Source of the DNA: Catellatospora tritici
GTDB lineage: Bacteria > Actinomycetota > Actinomycetes > Mycobacteriales > Micromonosporaceae
Reading direction: 5' to 3'
DNA: 64,000 nt
NCBI RefSeq assembly: GCF_019083965.1
Contig: NZ_JAHRCY010000003.1
Span: forward strand, 1-64,000
A model generated the notes under the pieces. It saw only the letters and a program-made list of their open reading frames with translations, was not told the origin of the DNA and ran no database searches. The first letter of the stretch is position 1. Every line of letters begins with the position of its first letter. The position numbers and the translations under genes are program-made. Positions 1-9,422 of the stretch are shown one piece after another.

Positions 1-1
1 G

Positions 2-1594
2 ACCGAGGTCGACGTCACCAACGCGTCGACGTCGCAGTACGCGGGGCTCACCCAGGCGTGCATGAACGTGCCGCGCTGCATCGGGATCACGGTGTGGGGC
101 GTGCGCGACAGCGACTCGTGGCGCTCCAGCGAGAGCCCGCTGCTGTTCGACGGCGGCGGGAACAAGAAGTCCGCCTACACGTCGGTGCTCAACGCCCTCA
201 ATGCCGTCAACCCGACCACGTCGCCGCCCGCGAGCCCGGCGCCGGGCGGCACCGGCAGGATCGTCGGGGTGCAGTCGGGCCGGTGTATCGACGTGCCCAA
301 CGCGTCGCAGACCAACGGCACCCGGGTGCAGCTCTGGGACTGCAACGGGCAGACGAACCAGCAATGGACGTACACCGCCGGCAAGACGCTGACCGTGTAC
401 GGCGGCAAGTGCCTCGACGCGAACGCGAAGGGCACCGCGAACGGTACCGCGGTGATCATCTATGACTGCAACGGGCAGTCGAACCAGCAGTGGAACGTCA
501 ACTCCAACGGCACCATCAGCGGCGTTCAGTCCGGCCGGTGCCTGGACGTGTGGGGCACCGGCAACGGGCAGCAGATCCAGCTGTACGACTGCCACGGGCA
601 GACCAACCAGCAGTGGCAGACCTCGTTCAGCGCCCCCGCCTCGCCGTCCCCGTCCACGTCGCCCTCGTCGTCGCCGTCCCCGGGGGGTTGTGCTCTTCCG
701 TCGACGTACCGCTGGTCGTCGACCGGCGCGCTGGCGAACCCGCAGAACGGGTGGGTCTCGCTCAAGGACTTCACCAACGTGGTCTACAACGGCAAGCACC
801 TGGTCTACGCGTCGAACGTGTCGAGCGGAGGATCGTATGGCTCGATGAACTTCAGCCTGTTCACGAACTGGTCCGACATGGCCTCGGCCGGCCAGACCGG
901 AATGAGCCAGGGCACGGTGGCACCCACGCTGTTCTACTTCGCACCGAAGAACGTCTGGGTGCTCGCCTACCAGTGGGGTCCCAACGCGTTCAACTACAAG
1001 ACCTCCAGCGACCCGACCAACCCCAACGGCTGGTCCTCGCCGCAGGCGCTGTTCACCGGAAGCATCTCCAACTCCGGCACCGGCGTCATCGACCAGACGC
1101 TCATCGGTGACGACCAGAACATGTACCTGTTCTTCGCCGGTGACAACGGCAACATCTACCGGGCCAGCATGCCGATCGGGAACTTCCCCGGCAACTTCGG
1201 CTCGAACTACACGACGATCATGAGCGACTCGCAGTACAACCTGTTCGAGGCGGTCGAGGTCTACAAGGTCCAGGGCCAGAACCAGTACCTGATGATCGTC
1301 GAGGCGATCGGGAGCCAGGGGCGCTACTTCCGCTCGTTCACCTCCAGCAGCCTCAGCGGCTCGTGGACCCCGCAGGCCGCCAGCGAGAGCAACCCCTTCG
1401 CAGGCAAGGCCAACAGCGGCGCGAGCTGGACCAACGACATCAGCCACGGTGACCTGGTCCGCAGCAACCCCGACCAGACCAAGACCATCGATGCGTGCAA
1501 CCTCCAGTTCCTCTACCAGGGGAAGAACCCCAACGCGGGCGGCGACTACAACCTGCTGCCGTGGCGGCCGGGTGTGCTGACCCTGCAGCGCTAG
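2..1594 (+). CDS. GH10 xylanase-CBM13-GH62 arabinofuranosidase, 5' truncated by window edge
   Basis: The reading frame is open from base 2, so the start lies outside the window; 530 residues are visible. Residues 1-58 are the C-terminal end of a GH10 endo-xylanase ([13 protein letters not shown], then PLLFDGGG). A Pro/Ser/Thr linker leads to a ricin-type CBM13 beta-trefoil (about 82-205) with three QQW repeats. A second PSTS linker precedes a GH62 alpha-L-arabinofuranosidase (about 225-530) with the typical WVSLKDF (catalytic Asp) and EAVEVYK (catalytic Glu) segments and a terminal WRPGVL. From family knowledge the protein would be secreted and would cut the arabinoxylan backbone and its arabinose side chains together. 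Family calls are confident; the GH10 catalytic residues are outside the window. Confidence 0.93.
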   Translation, partial: TEVDVTNASTSQYAGLTQACMNVPRCIGITVWGVRDSDSWRSSESPLLFDGGGNKKSAYTSVLNALNAVNPTTSPPASPAPGGTGRIVGVQSGRCIDVPNASQTNGTRVQLWDCNGQTNQQWTYTAGKTLTVYGGKCLDANAKGTANGTAVIIYDCNGQSNQQWNVNSNGTISGVQSGRCLDVWGTGNGQQIQLYDCHGQTNQQWQTSFSAPASPSPSTSPSSSPSPGGCALPSTYRWSSTGALANPQNGWVSLKDFTNVVYNGKHLVYASNVSSGGSYGSMNFSLFTNWSDMASAGQTGMSQGTVAPTLFYFAPKNVWVLAYQWGPNAFNYKTSSDPTNPNGWSSPQALFTGSISNSGTGVIDQTLIGDDQNMYLFFAGDNGNIYRASMPIGNFPGNFGSNYTTIMSDSQYNLFEAVEVYKVQGQNQYLMIVEAIGSQGRYFRSFTSSSLSGSWTPQAASESNPFAGKANSGASWTNDISHGDLVRSNPDQTKTIDACNLQFLYQGKNPNAGGDYNLLPWRPGVLTLQR

Positions 1595-1646
1595 GCGAAT
1601 GGGCTGCTGCTGACCCAGTCCAACCCCGTTCGCTGACCGCTCGGGA

Positions 1647-1674
1647 GTGTCCGGCGCCGACTGGCGCCGGACAC
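1647..1674 (+). terminator. Intrinsic hairpin after the xylanase gene
   Basis: A perfect 12-bp stem (GTGTCCGGCGCC with its complement) closes on a GACT tetraloop 52 bases past the stop codon. There is no strong T tract, as is common in actinomycetes. I see nothing convincing between this hairpin and the promoter near 1951. Confidence 0.7.
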
Positions 1675-1950
1675 GCCCTTCTCGGCAGGCGGGCGCCGGC
1701 TGGGGTGATGCAACACGAAGACGCCGGTGTAGCCGTGGGCGACCATGGGCACCGCTCAGGTCGGAACGTGGAACGCTCGCGCATACTCGCCGGCGAAGTC
1801 GAACTGCCACCGCCGCGACGACACACCGGATCCTGACGGTCCATTGTGGATACACGACCGTGGAACGCGAATCGCAGCCCTGATCCGGCGCTGGGACTGA
1901 CAACCGGGCCGGCGGGTCGGGCCCGGTCAGCGGCCCGGTGCCAACCACGG

Positions 1951-1979
1951 TTTACTGCTTGTTCACCTTCCCGTAGGGT
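1951..1979 (+). promoter_or_regulatory. Putative sigma-70-type promoter of the HAD phosphatase gene
   Basis: TTTACT (1951-1956) and TAGGGT (1974-1979) are separated by 17 bases and lie 33 bases upstream of the preferred ATG. Spacing and box quality fit a housekeeping promoter; this is inference from sequence only. Confidence 0.45.
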
Positions 1980-2012
1980 GGCCGCGTCGTCATCTACATG
2001 GGGAGATTTCGT

Positions 2013-3596
2013 ATGCTCACACGTGTCCGTGCCACCGTCGCCGCGGCGTTGATCGCGGTGCCTCTCGTCGCCGCGACCGAGGCGCACGCCACCCCCGCAC
2101 TGGCACCACGTTCGCACTTCACGATGGCCCCGGATGGCTCGAGCGGCCTGACCGAGGGCGGTGCCGGCATCCCGAACATCGACTCGGTGAAGTCGACGAT
2201 CCGCGCGTACTACAACGCGACCAGCGCGGGCATCGCGAACAAGACCGACTCGCCCTACATCTCCGAGCTGGCCTCGATCGAGGCCAGTGTGCTCGCCGCA
2301 CTCCCGGCCGTCGACCCCGCCGCCAGGAAGGCGGTCGTCTTCGATGCCGACGACACCACACTGTGGACGTACGACATGGAAGACAACCTGATGCACTTCA
2401 ACTTCGACCCGGCACTCCAAGCCACGTGGGTGTTCGGCGAGAAGTTCCCGGCCACCCCCGGCATGGTCGCCTTCGTGCACGCGGTCGCGGACAAGGGGTA
2501 CGCCGTATTCGGGATCACCGGCCGCCGCGAGGCGCAGGAGCAGGCGACCGTCGAGAACCTGGCAAATGTCGGCTACACCGAGTTCAACGCCGAGAACTTC
2601 TACACCAAGTGGAACGGCCCGGACTCGAACAAGCCGTCCTACGTCACCTGCGTCGCGGCCTGCACGACGGTCGAATACAAGGCGAACACCCGCAAGCACA
2701 TCGAGCAGGACCTCGGCTTCGACATCGCCCTGAACATCGGCGACCAGTTCTCCGACCTGCAGGGCGGCTACTCCGACGCCGTGCTGAAGCTGCCGAATCC
2801 GACCTACTACCTGCCGAGCCCGAACCTGCCCGGCGTGGACGAGCCCGCGCTCGCGCCGCGTACGCAGTTCACGATGGCTCCGGACGGCTCGAGCGGCCTG
2901 ACCGCGGGCGGCGCCGGCATCCCGAACATCGACTCGGTGAAGTCGACCATCCGGGCGTACTACCAGGCATCCAGCACGGGCATCGCAGACAAGACCGATT
3001 CGGCGTACATCCGCGAAGTGGCGGGCATTGTCGCGGACAACATGAACCGGCTCGTCAATGAGTGCAAGCGCCTCGTACGCAAGGGTGCCAAGCCCGCCGT
3101 CGTCTTCGACGCTGACGACACCACGCTGTGGACCTACGACATGGAGGACGCGGCGATGCACTTCAACTTCGACCCGGCCGTCCAGAACAACGACTGGGTC
3201 CAGCCGCAGGCCTTCGGCGCCACGCCGGGCATGCCCGCCCTCGTCAACGCGGTCAGCCAGGCGGGCTGCACCGTGGTCGGGCTGACGGGCCGCCGCACGT
3301 TCCAGAAGGATGCCACGCTGGGCAACCTGGCGAAGGTCGGCTACACCGCGTTCACGGCGGAGAACTACTACACGAAGTGGGACACCGGCACGACGCCGGA
3401 TCCGTCGATCTTCGGCGGTACCCCCTGTGCCACCGGCGCGTGCTCGACCATCCAGTACAAGTCGGCGGTCCGCGCCTACGTCGAGTCGCAGGGCTACGAC
3501 ATCATCGCCAACTTCGGCGACCAGTTCTCCGATCTCATCGGCGGCCATGCCGACCGGACGGTGAAGCTGCCGAACCCGACCTACTACCTGCCGTAG
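2013..3596 (+). CDS. Secreted tandem-domain HAD acid phosphatase
   Basis: An N-terminal signal peptide (hydrophobic core, then EAHA) is followed by two full copies of a class-B-type HAD acid phosphatase domain, about residues 30-265 and 275-527. Each copy opens with nearly the same block (FTMAPDGSSGLT, then IPNIDSVKSTIRAYY). Each also has motif I FDADDTTLWTYDM, motif II TGRR and motif IV GDQFSD. Single-domain relatives are about half this length, so this is an internal gene duplication with all catalytic Asp residues kept. I chose ATG 2013 because GGGGAGA lies 6 bases upstream; an in-frame ATG at 1998 has no ribosome site. Probable role is extracellular phosphate-ester hydrolysis; substrate unknown. 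The gene stands alone. Confidence 0.88.
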   Translation: MLTRVRATVAAALIAVPLVAATEAHATPALAPRSHFTMAPDGSSGLTEGGAGIPNIDSVKSTIRAYYNATSAGIANKTDSPYISELASIEASVLAALPAVDPAARKAVVFDADDTTLWTYDMEDNLMHFNFDPALQATWVFGEKFPATPGMVAFVHAVADKGYAVFGITGRREAQEQATVENLANVGYTEFNAENFYTKWNGPDSNKPSYVTCVAACTTVEYKANTRKHIEQDLGFDIALNIGDQFSDLQGGYSDAVLKLPNPTYYLPSPNLPGVDEPALAPRTQFTMAPDGSSGLTAGGAGIPNIDSVKSTIRAYYQASSTGIADKTDSAYIREVAGIVADNMNRLVNECKRLVRKGAKPAVVFDADDTTLWTYDMEDAAMHFNFDPAVQNNDWVQPQAFGATPGMPALVNAVSQAGCTVVGLTGRRTFQKDATLGNLAKVGYTAFTAENYYTKWDTGTTPDPSIFGGTPCATGACSTIQYKSAVRAYVESQGYDIIANFGDQFSDLIGGHADRTVKLPNPTYYLP

Positions 3597-3619
3597 CCAG
3601 GAGGTCGGCCCGCGGATAT

Positions 3620-3659
3620 CAGCAGAGGCTCGGAGCGTGCGCGCTCCGAGCCTCTGCTG
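3620..3659. terminator. Bidirectional hairpin between convergent genes
   Basis: A perfect 17-bp stem (CAGCAGAGGCTCGGAGC and its complement) with a 6-base loop sits 23 bases after the HAD gene and 30 bases after the end of the leftward aldehyde dehydrogenase, so it can serve both. Confidence 0.88.
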
Positions 3660-3689
3660 TGGCGGAGGTGAAAGCACCGCAGGACGCGG

Positions 3690-5123
3690 TCAGAGCTGAA
3701 GACCCGTCAGAACCAGGACGCGGGGGTCGGTGTAGTCGTCCATGGCGCTGCGCAGGCCCTCCCGGCCGACGCCCGAGCCCTTGACTCCGCCGTACGGCAT
3801 CTGGTCGGCGCGGAACGAGGGCACGTCACCGATGATCACACCGCCGACCTGGAGCGTCGCGTGCGCGGTGAACGCCGTCTGCAGGTCCGTGGTGAACACG
3901 CCCGCCTGCAGCCCGTACGCCGAGTCGTTGACCGCGGCGAACGCGGCCGCGTCGGAGTCGACGGTCGACACCACCAGCACCGGCCCGAACACCTCGGCGC
4001 ACCCGACCTTCGCGTCGGCGGGCACGTCCGTCAGCACTGTCGGGGCGTGGTTGGCGCCGTCGCGCCCGCCGCCGGTCAGGACCTTCGCTCCGGCGGCCAC
4101 CGCCTCGCCGACCCAGCGGTGCACCCGCTCCGCGGCCGCTTCGTTGATCAGCGGGCCGACCTGGGTGTCGGCCGCGGCCGGGTCGCCGGTCTTGAGCGCG
4201 CGCACCGCCTCGACCAGCTTGGGCAGGAAGGCCTCGGCCCGGTCGCGGTGCACCACGACCCGCTGCACCGCGATGCAGCTCTGCCCGGCCTGGTAGTTGC
4301 CGAACAGCGCGATGCGCTGGGCGGCCCAGTCCAGGTCGGCGTAATCGCCGCAGACCACGGCCGCGGCGTTGCCGCCCAGCTCGAGGGTGACGTGTTTGTG
4401 CGGCACCGCGGCTTGGATCGCCGCGCCGACCGGGCCCGAGCCGGTGAACGAGACGACCGGCAGGCGCGGGTCGGCGACCAGGGCGGCGGCCCGCTCGTTG
4501 GGCACGGGTACGACGGAGAACATGCCCGCGGGCAGGTCGGTCTCTGCCAGCAGCTCGCCCAGCAGCAGCGCCGACAGCGGCGTGGCCGGGGCCGGCTTCA
4601 CGATGATCGGCGCGCCGACCGCGATGGCCGGGGCGACCTTGTGCGCCACCAGGTTCAGCGGGAAGTTGAACGGGCTGATGCCGAGCACCGGGCCTTTCGG
4701 GAAGCGGCGCACCACGGCCATCCGCCCGGCGGCGGCCGGGTCGGTGTCCAGCCGCATCAGCTCGCCGGAGAAGCGGCGCGCCTCCTCGGCGGCCCAGCGG
4801 AACGTGGAGACCGCGCGGCCCAGCTCGGCCTTGGCCCACATCAGCGGTTTGCCGTTCTCGGCGCAGATCAGCGCGGCCGCCTCGTCGCCGCGTTCGGCCA
4901 GCCGCCGGCTCACGTGGTCGAGCGCGGCCGCGCGGGCCGCGGCGGGCAGCGATGCCGCGTCGGGTGCCGCCTTCGCCGCGGCCGCCACCGCTGTTTCCAC
5001 CTGCGCGAGCGTCGCGTTGGCAGTCCGACCGACCACCCGCCCGTCGTAGGGATTGCGGACTACTACGAGATCGTCACTGGTCTCCGGCGAGCCGGCGATC
5101 CAGAACGCGGTCTGATCGGCCAT
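3690..5123 (-). CDS. Aldehyde dehydrogenase family protein
   Basis: A 477-residue protein with the full aldehyde dehydrogenase fold. The NAD(P)-site segment is FPKGPVLGISPFNFPLN, followed by SFTGSGPVG, the catalytic-base motif LELGGN and the active-site cysteine in GQSCIAVQRV. Length is normal for soluble ALDHs of the lactaldehyde/glyceraldehyde-3-phosphate or succinate-semialdehyde type; the exact substrate cannot be read from sequence. Its start is 13 bases after the stop of the E2 gene, so it is the last gene of an E1-E2-ALDH operon that ends at the hairpin 3620-3659. Inference: it oxidises an aldehyde produced by, or parallel to, the dehydrogenase complex encoded upstream. Confidence 0.92.
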   Translation of the reverse strand: MADQTAFWIAGSPETSDDLVVVRNPYDGRVVGRTANATLAQVETAVAAAAKAAPDAASLPAAARAAALDHVSRRLAERGDEAAALICAENGKPLMWAKAELGRAVSTFRWAAEEARRFSGELMRLDTDPAAAGRMAVVRRFPKGPVLGISPFNFPLNLVAHKVAPAIAVGAPIIVKPAPATPLSALLLGELLAETDLPAGMFSVVPVPNERAAALVADPRLPVVSFTGSGPVGAAIQAAVPHKHVTLELGGNAAAVVCGDYADLDWAAQRIALFGNYQAGQSCIAVQRVVVHRDRAEAFLPKLVEAVRALKTGDPAAADTQVGPLINEAAAERVHRWVGEAVAAGAKVLTGGGRDGANHAPTVLTDVPADAKVGCAEVFGPVLVVSTVDSDAAAFAAVNDSAYGLQAGVFTTDLQTAFTAHATLQVGGVIIGDVPSFRADQMPYGGVKGSGVGREGLRSAMDDYTDPRVLVLTGLQL

Positions 5124-5136
5124 GGGACCACTCCTA

Positions 5137-6417
5137 CTATTCGGAAAGGTTGTTCAAGAGCAGCAGCGCGGGCGCTTCGACGTGCCGGACGAACTCGCGC
5201 ATCCAGTGCGCGGCGACGACCCCGTCGATCGCACGGTGATCCACGGAGAGGACGACCCGCATCCGGGTCGCCACCGCCACGGCGCCATCATGCACGTGCG
5301 GTTCCGGCCGTCCCATGCCTACCGCGAGGATCGCCGACTGCGGTGGGTTGATGATGGCCGCGAACTCCTCGACCCCGTGCATGCCCAGGTTCGTGACGCT
5401 GAAGGCGCCGCCTTCGACGTCGTCCTGGCGCAGCCTGCCCCTGTTGGCCGCTTCGACGCGGTCGGCGACCGTCTGGGCGATCTGGCTCACCGACATGGTG
5501 TCGACGTTGCGCAGCACCGGCGTGACCAGCCCCCTGGTCGAGGCGACGGCCACGGCGATGTCGACGGTGGCGTAGCGGTGCAGCGCGTCCTCGGTCCAGA
5601 TGACGTTCATGTCGGGCACGAGCGTGTGTGCCCGGGCGGCAGCCTTGATGACGAGGTCGTTCACCGACACCTTGCGCGGCAGGACCGAGTTGATCTCCGT
5701 ACGTACCGCGAGGAGCCGGTCGATGGAGCACGTGCCCCGCAGGTAGAAGTGCGGCGTCGACTGCTTGCTGCCGGTCAGCCGTGCCGCCACCGCGCGGCGG
5801 ATGCGCGTATGCGGGACGGCCTCGAACGCTACGGCCGGGCGCGGCCGGGCGACCTCGGCGGGAGGTGTTCGGCCCGGTGGGGCCGACTGCGTTTCCGGCT
5901 GGCGCCGGGTCTCGATGTCGGCCGCGATGTGGGCCTCGACGTCGCGACGGACGATGCGGCCACCGGGGCCGGTGCCGACGATGCCGTCGCAGGTCAGGCC
6001 GGCCCGGGAGAGAAGAGCGCGGGACAGCGGACTGATCCGGGTGCGCTCGTGGACAGGTGGATTCGCAGGCGATGGAGCGCCGCTCGGCTCGCTCAGGGCG
6101 ACGCAGGCGGCCGGCTCCGGCACGGAACCGGGAACCCCGAGCGCCTGGAGCATCCGGTGGTGGTCGAGCCCCGACTCGTCCCGGCTGCCGAGCAGCGCGA
6201 TCGGAGCGCCGACGTCGACAGTCTCACCCGGTGCCGCCAGGAGCTTCAGCAGCACGGTGTCGTCGTCCACCGCGACCTCGACGACGGCTTTGGCGGTCTC
6301 CACCAGCGCGACCGGGTCGCCGGCCGCGAGGTGGGCGTTCTCCGCGGCCAGCCACTCGCAGAGGACTGCCTCGGTGGCCCCGGCCGCGATCTCGGGCATC
6401 AGGAGCAGGCTTGCCAT
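5137..6417 (-). CDS. Dihydrolipoamide acyltransferase (E2) of a 2-oxoacid/acetoin-type dehydrogenase
   Basis: A 426-residue E2 with one N-terminal lipoyl domain (lipoylated Lys about residue 43 in ETAKAVVEV), an Ala/Pro-rich linker, and a peripheral-subunit binding domain near 130-170 (RISPLSRALL, GPGGRIVRRDVE). A CAT-type catalytic domain ends in the active-site motif DHRAIDG (His about 394). It transfers the acyl group from the E1-bound ThDP intermediate to CoA. It lies 19 bases downstream of the fused E1 gene. No E3 lipoamide dehydrogenase is encoded in the window, so a housekeeping E3 is presumably borrowed. The acyl specificity (acetyl, branched-chain or other) is not evident. Confidence 0.94.
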   Translation of the reverse strand: MASLLLMPEIAAGATEAVLCEWLAAENAHLAAGDPVALVETAKAVVEVAVDDDTVLLKLLAAPGETVDVGAPIALLGSRDESGLDHHRMLQALGVPGSVPEPAACVALSEPSGAPSPANPPVHERTRISPLSRALLSRAGLTCDGIVGTGPGGRIVRRDVEAHIAADIETRRQPETQSAPPGRTPPAEVARPRPAVAFEAVPHTRIRRAVAARLTGSKQSTPHFYLRGTCSIDRLLAVRTEINSVLPRKVSVNDLVIKAAARAHTLVPDMNVIWTEDALHRYATVDIAVAVASTRGLVTPVLRNVDTMSVSQIAQTVADRVEAANRGRLRQDDVEGGAFSVTNLGMHGVEEFAAIINPPQSAILAVGMGRPEPHVHDGAVAVATRMRVVLSVDHRAIDGVVAAHWMREFVRHVEAPALLLLNNLSE

Positions 6418-6436
6418 GGCTCTCGGTCTCCTGGTC

Positions 6437-8617
6437 TCAACGGGCCGCGATGTCGCGCAGCGTGGCGATGACGTCTTCGGTCGTGGCGATGGCCGCCCGC
6501 TCGAGGACCTTGCTGATGCTCGGTGAGGCTTCGCCGCCGGTCACCCGGAGCACCGGCGCGTCGAGGTGGTCGAAGAGGCGGCGCTGGATCTCGTCCGACA
6601 GCCATCCGCCGTATGAGGTGCCGACGGCACCCTGCTCCACGATCAGTACGTTGTTGGTCTTCTGGATGCTGGCCTCGATGGTCGGCCAGTCCAGGCTGGC
6701 CCGGTCCAGCCAACGAAGGTCGATCACATCGGCGCTCAGGTCGGGTACGGCGTCGAGGGCGTCCAGGCACCGTTGCACCATCGACAGGTAGCTGATGATG
6801 GTGAGGTCGCTGCCCGACCGGCGTACGGCGGCCCGGCCGACAGGCAGCAGGTAGTCGAGGTCGTCGACGGGGCCGGTTCCCTTGCTCGGGTAGAGGTCGA
6901 CGTGCTCCAGCACGACGACGGGGTCGTCGCAGGCAAGAGCGGTGTTCATCAGGCCGACGTAGTCGTAGGGCGTGGACGGGGCGACGACCCTGAGTCCGGG
7001 AGCGGTCGTCAGGATGCCGGCCGGATCCATGGAGTGCTGAGACCCGTAGCCGGTGCCGGCGGCGAGCTTGCTGCGGAGCACGAACGGGACGGCGCTCTGA
7101 CCTCCGAACATGTGGCGTGCCTTGGCGATCTGGTTGAACAGCTGGTCGGCGGCGACCCACATGAAGTCGGCGTACATGAACTCGACCACCGGGCGGAACC
7201 GTCCGTCGATCGCGATGCCTCCGGCCAGGCCGGCGAAGGCGTTCTCGCTGATCGGGGTGCCGAGGACCCGGTCGGGGAAGAGCTCGAGGGGGCGCTTGGT
7301 GGCCCCGTTGGTCCCACCTTTGAGCCGGTCGACGTCCTCACCCATGACGACGATCCTCGGGTCGAGTTCCATCCGTCGAGCCATGACGCCGCTGACCGCG
7401 TCGATGAAGCGGACGTCGGCCAGGGTGCCCGGGTACTCGTCCTGTTCGACGTAGCGGCTCCCCGCGAGCTCCGCGAGGTCGCCGCGTACGCCGACGTCGA
7501 CGAAACCGGGGTCCGGCCAGCGGTCGGCCCTGATCCGCCGCTTGCCGGGTTGCTGCCCGGGGTCCGGCTCCAGGAAGCCGTCGCTGATCTCACGCAGCGC
7601 CTCGTCCACCTCACGTCGGGCCTGGTCGATGGCGCTCTCGGCGGCCAGGCCGCGCCGGAGCACCTCCCGGGTGAGCAGCGCCAGCGGGTCTCGTTCGCGC
7701 CACCGCCGCTCCTCGTCCTTGTCGCGGTAGCCGAAGGCACTGCCGGGGAAGGGCCCGTTCTGGTGGAAGAACCGGTAGACGTCGGCCTCCACGATCGTCG
7801 GGCCGCGGCCCGCACGCATGTGTGCGACGGCCTGCGACATGGCCAGGTGCACGGCGAGTGGATCCATCCCGTCCACCCGCCAGCTCGGAATGTTGAAGGC
7901 GAGGCCACGGGCGGACAGTCGGGTCTCGGCCGTCGCCGCGCTCACCGGCGTCGCGACGGCGTACTGGTTGTTCTCGATGAAGAAGCAGACCGGCAACCGC
8001 CAGGCCGCGGCGAGGTTCATGGTCTCGAGCACCGACCCGATGTTGACCGCGCCGTCGCCGAAGTAGGTGACCGACACCGCGTCGGTCCCGGCTGATCTGG
8101 CCGACCAGGCGAAGCCGGCCGCCTGCGGGACGCCGCCGCCGACGATCGCGTTGGTGCCCATCGCCCCGGCCTCGAACCACTGCAGGTGCATCGAACCCCC
8201 GCGGCCGGCGCAGAAGCCGTCGGCGAGGCCGCAGATCTCGGCCAGGGTCCGGGCCAGCACGGTGCGCACCTCGTCGGTGAGCTTCGGCAGCGAGCCGGGC
8301 GTGGCGGCGGCTACGTGGCCGAACGCCTTGGCCAGGAACTGGTGGTGGCCGCGGTGGGAGCCGTTGACGAAGTCGTCGCCGCGCAGGGCGAGGACGGACC
8401 CGGCTGCGCCGCCCTCCTGGCCGATGCTGGAGTGGGCGGGGCCGTGTACGAGGCCTTCGGCCGCGAGTTCCAGCACGTGCTCTTCGAAGGATCGGATCCA
8501 CAGGGTCTGGCTCAGCATCGCCAGCAGCAGGTCGGGATCGGCGTCGTCCCAGTCCTGGCGACCCGCCACGAGCTCCACCCAGGGGGACTGTGCGGCCAGG
8601 GGATGGATTGCGGGCAT
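6437..8617 (-). CDS. Fused E1alpha-E1beta thiamine-diphosphate dehydrogenase
   Basis: A 726-residue single polypeptide combines E1alpha (about 10-340; HSSIGQEGGAAG, ThDP motif GDGAVN at about 188-193, then ENNQYAVATP) and E1beta (about 385-726; VMGEDVDRLKGG, EFMYADFM, VLEHVDLYPSKG). In most bacteria these are two genes, as in acetoin, pyruvate and branched-chain dehydrogenases; fused forms are known but less common. The start at 8617 is fixed by GGAGGAGA 8 bases upstream; a longer frame to 8665 has no ribosome site. It is first in a leftward operon with E2 and ALDH. Two copies of the putative GntR operator lie in the divergent intergenic region. Substrate is not determined. Confidence 0.93.
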   Translation of the reverse strand: MPAIHPLAAQSPWVELVAGRQDWDDADPDLLLAMLSQTLWIRSFEEHVLELAAEGLVHGPAHSSIGQEGGAAGSVLALRGDDFVNGSHRGHHQFLAKAFGHVAAATPGSLPKLTDEVRTVLARTLAEICGLADGFCAGRGGSMHLQWFEAGAMGTNAIVGGGVPQAAGFAWSARSAGTDAVSVTYFGDGAVNIGSVLETMNLAAAWRLPVCFFIENNQYAVATPVSAATAETRLSARGLAFNIPSWRVDGMDPLAVHLAMSQAVAHMRAGRGPTIVEADVYRFFHQNGPFPGSAFGYRDKDEERRWRERDPLALLTREVLRRGLAAESAIDQARREVDEALREISDGFLEPDPGQQPGKRRIRADRWPDPGFVDVGVRGDLAELAGSRYVEQDEYPGTLADVRFIDAVSGVMARRMELDPRIVVMGEDVDRLKGGTNGATKRPLELFPDRVLGTPISENAFAGLAGGIAIDGRFRPVVEFMYADFMWVAADQLFNQIAKARHMFGGQSAVPFVLRSKLAAGTGYGSQHSMDPAGILTTAPGLRVVAPSTPYDYVGLMNTALACDDPVVVLEHVDLYPSKGTGPVDDLDYLLPVGRAAVRRSGSDLTIISYLSMVQRCLDALDAVPDLSADVIDLRWLDRASLDWPTIEASIQKTNNVLIVEQGAVGTSYGGWLSDEIQRRLFDHLDAPVLRVTGGEASPSISKVLERAAIATTEDVIATLRDIAAR

Positions 8618-8686
8618 GGGTTGTCTCCTCCGTTGACGATCCGGCGATGCCCGACCTTGCCACACGCGGCCGCCTTTGTGAAGCCG

Positions 8687-8699
8687 ATTGGATCCATTG
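8687..8699 (+). promoter_or_regulatory. Putative GntR operator, site 1
   Basis: ATTGGATCCATTG, built on the palindrome TGGATCCA. It lies 70 bases upstream of the E1 start and is the same 13-mer as site 3 on the other strand. It is one of four intergenic copies found only around this catabolic region. Confidence 0.6.
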
Positions 8700-8750
8700 C
8701 CTGCCGACCTGTGCCATGATGTGGCGCGATCTCAGCGGATCGGTCTTCGT

Positions 8751-8763
8751 TTTGGATCCATTG
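8751..8763 (+). promoter_or_regulatory. Putative GntR operator, site 2
   Basis: TTTGGATCCATTG abuts the ribosome site GGAAGGAG of the VOC gene, so a bound repressor would block its transcription start region. One mismatch to sites 1 and 3. Confidence 0.6.
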
Positions 8764-8777
8764 GAAGGAGTTCTGGC

Positions 8778-9284
8778 GTGCGCAACGACCTCGGCCCCCT
8801 GCCAGGTGTCACCGGGCTCGACCACATCGGCTTCACGGTCCCTGATCTCGACCAGGCGCACGCCTTCCTGGTGGACGTGCTCGGCTGTACGGCGATGTAC
8901 GACCTGGGACCCTTCGCCGACCGGGGTTCCTGGATGAGCCGGCACCTCAACGTCGCCGACGACACGGTGATGCGGCGGCTGCGCTTCTTCCGACTGGGAA
9001 ATGCGCCGATCTTCGAGGTCTTCGAGTACGAGGCCGTCGCGCAGCGGACCGTTCCTCCTGCCAACAGTGACATCGGGGGACACCACGTCGCGCTGTACGT
9101 CGAGGACCTCGACGCGGCGGTCGAGCACCTGCGCCGCCACGGCGTCACCGTGCTGGGCGAGCCGACGAGCAGCTCGGGACCGAGCCTGGGCCAGCGCTGG
9201 GTGTACTTCCTCGCGCCCTGGGGCATGCAGTTCGAACTCGTGTCCTACCCCTCGGGCAAGGCGTTCGATCGGATCCATATCTGA
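8778..9284 (+). CDS. VOC (glyoxalase-like) metalloenzyme
   Basis: A 168-residue protein with two betaalphabetabetabeta units: LDHIGFTVPDLDQAHAF at the start and GGHHVALYVEDLDAAVEHL in the middle, ending in GMQFELVSYP. This is the vicinal-oxygen-chelate layout of lactoylglutathione lyases, epimerases and ring-cleavage enzymes. Candidate metal ligands are the His in LDHIGF, the central HHVALY and the late FELV Glu. The start is a GTG with GGAAGGAG 7 bases upstream; an upstream in-frame ATG at 8688 would run through the operator. It is transcribed divergently from the E1-E2-ALDH operon. Actual reaction unknown. Confidence 0.88.
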   Translation: MRNDLGPLPGVTGLDHIGFTVPDLDQAHAFLVDVLGCTAMYDLGPFADRGSWMSRHLNVADDTVMRRLRFFRLGNAPIFEVFEYEAVAQRTVPPANSDIGGHHVALYVEDLDAAVEHLRRHGVTVLGEPTSSSGPSLGQRWVYFLAPWGMQFELVSYPSGKAFDRIHI

Positions 9285-9351
9285 TGATGCGGCGCCGCCT
9301 TTACGCGCGTTTGCGCACTCAATATGTTACGAAATGGTAACGGCGTCTTCT

Positions 9352-9364
9352 CAATGGATCCAAT
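9352..9364 (-). promoter_or_regulatory. Putative GntR operator, site 3
   Basis: On the minus strand this reads ATTGGATCCATTG, identical to site 1. It lies 58 bases upstream of the preferred ATG of the secreted hydrolase that opens the transporter operon. Confidence 0.6.
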
Positions 9365-9422
9365 GCGTGCCAGAGTCCACGCCACCGCTCGACTCCAGCC
9401 ACTCGGAGAGGCAGCCGACCTG

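Noticed and set aside
1440-3677. A 745-codon minus-strand open frame opposite the HAD phosphatase
   Set aside because: It is the antisense shadow of the real gene in GC-rich DNA; no ribosome site, Arg/Val-rich composition and no domain.
7859-7866. Extra TGGATCCA inside the E1 gene (also near 23165 and 32420) as further GntR operators
   Set aside because: Within coding sequence and without the flanking ATT and TTG bases of the intergenic sites; consistent with chance BamHI-type octamers.
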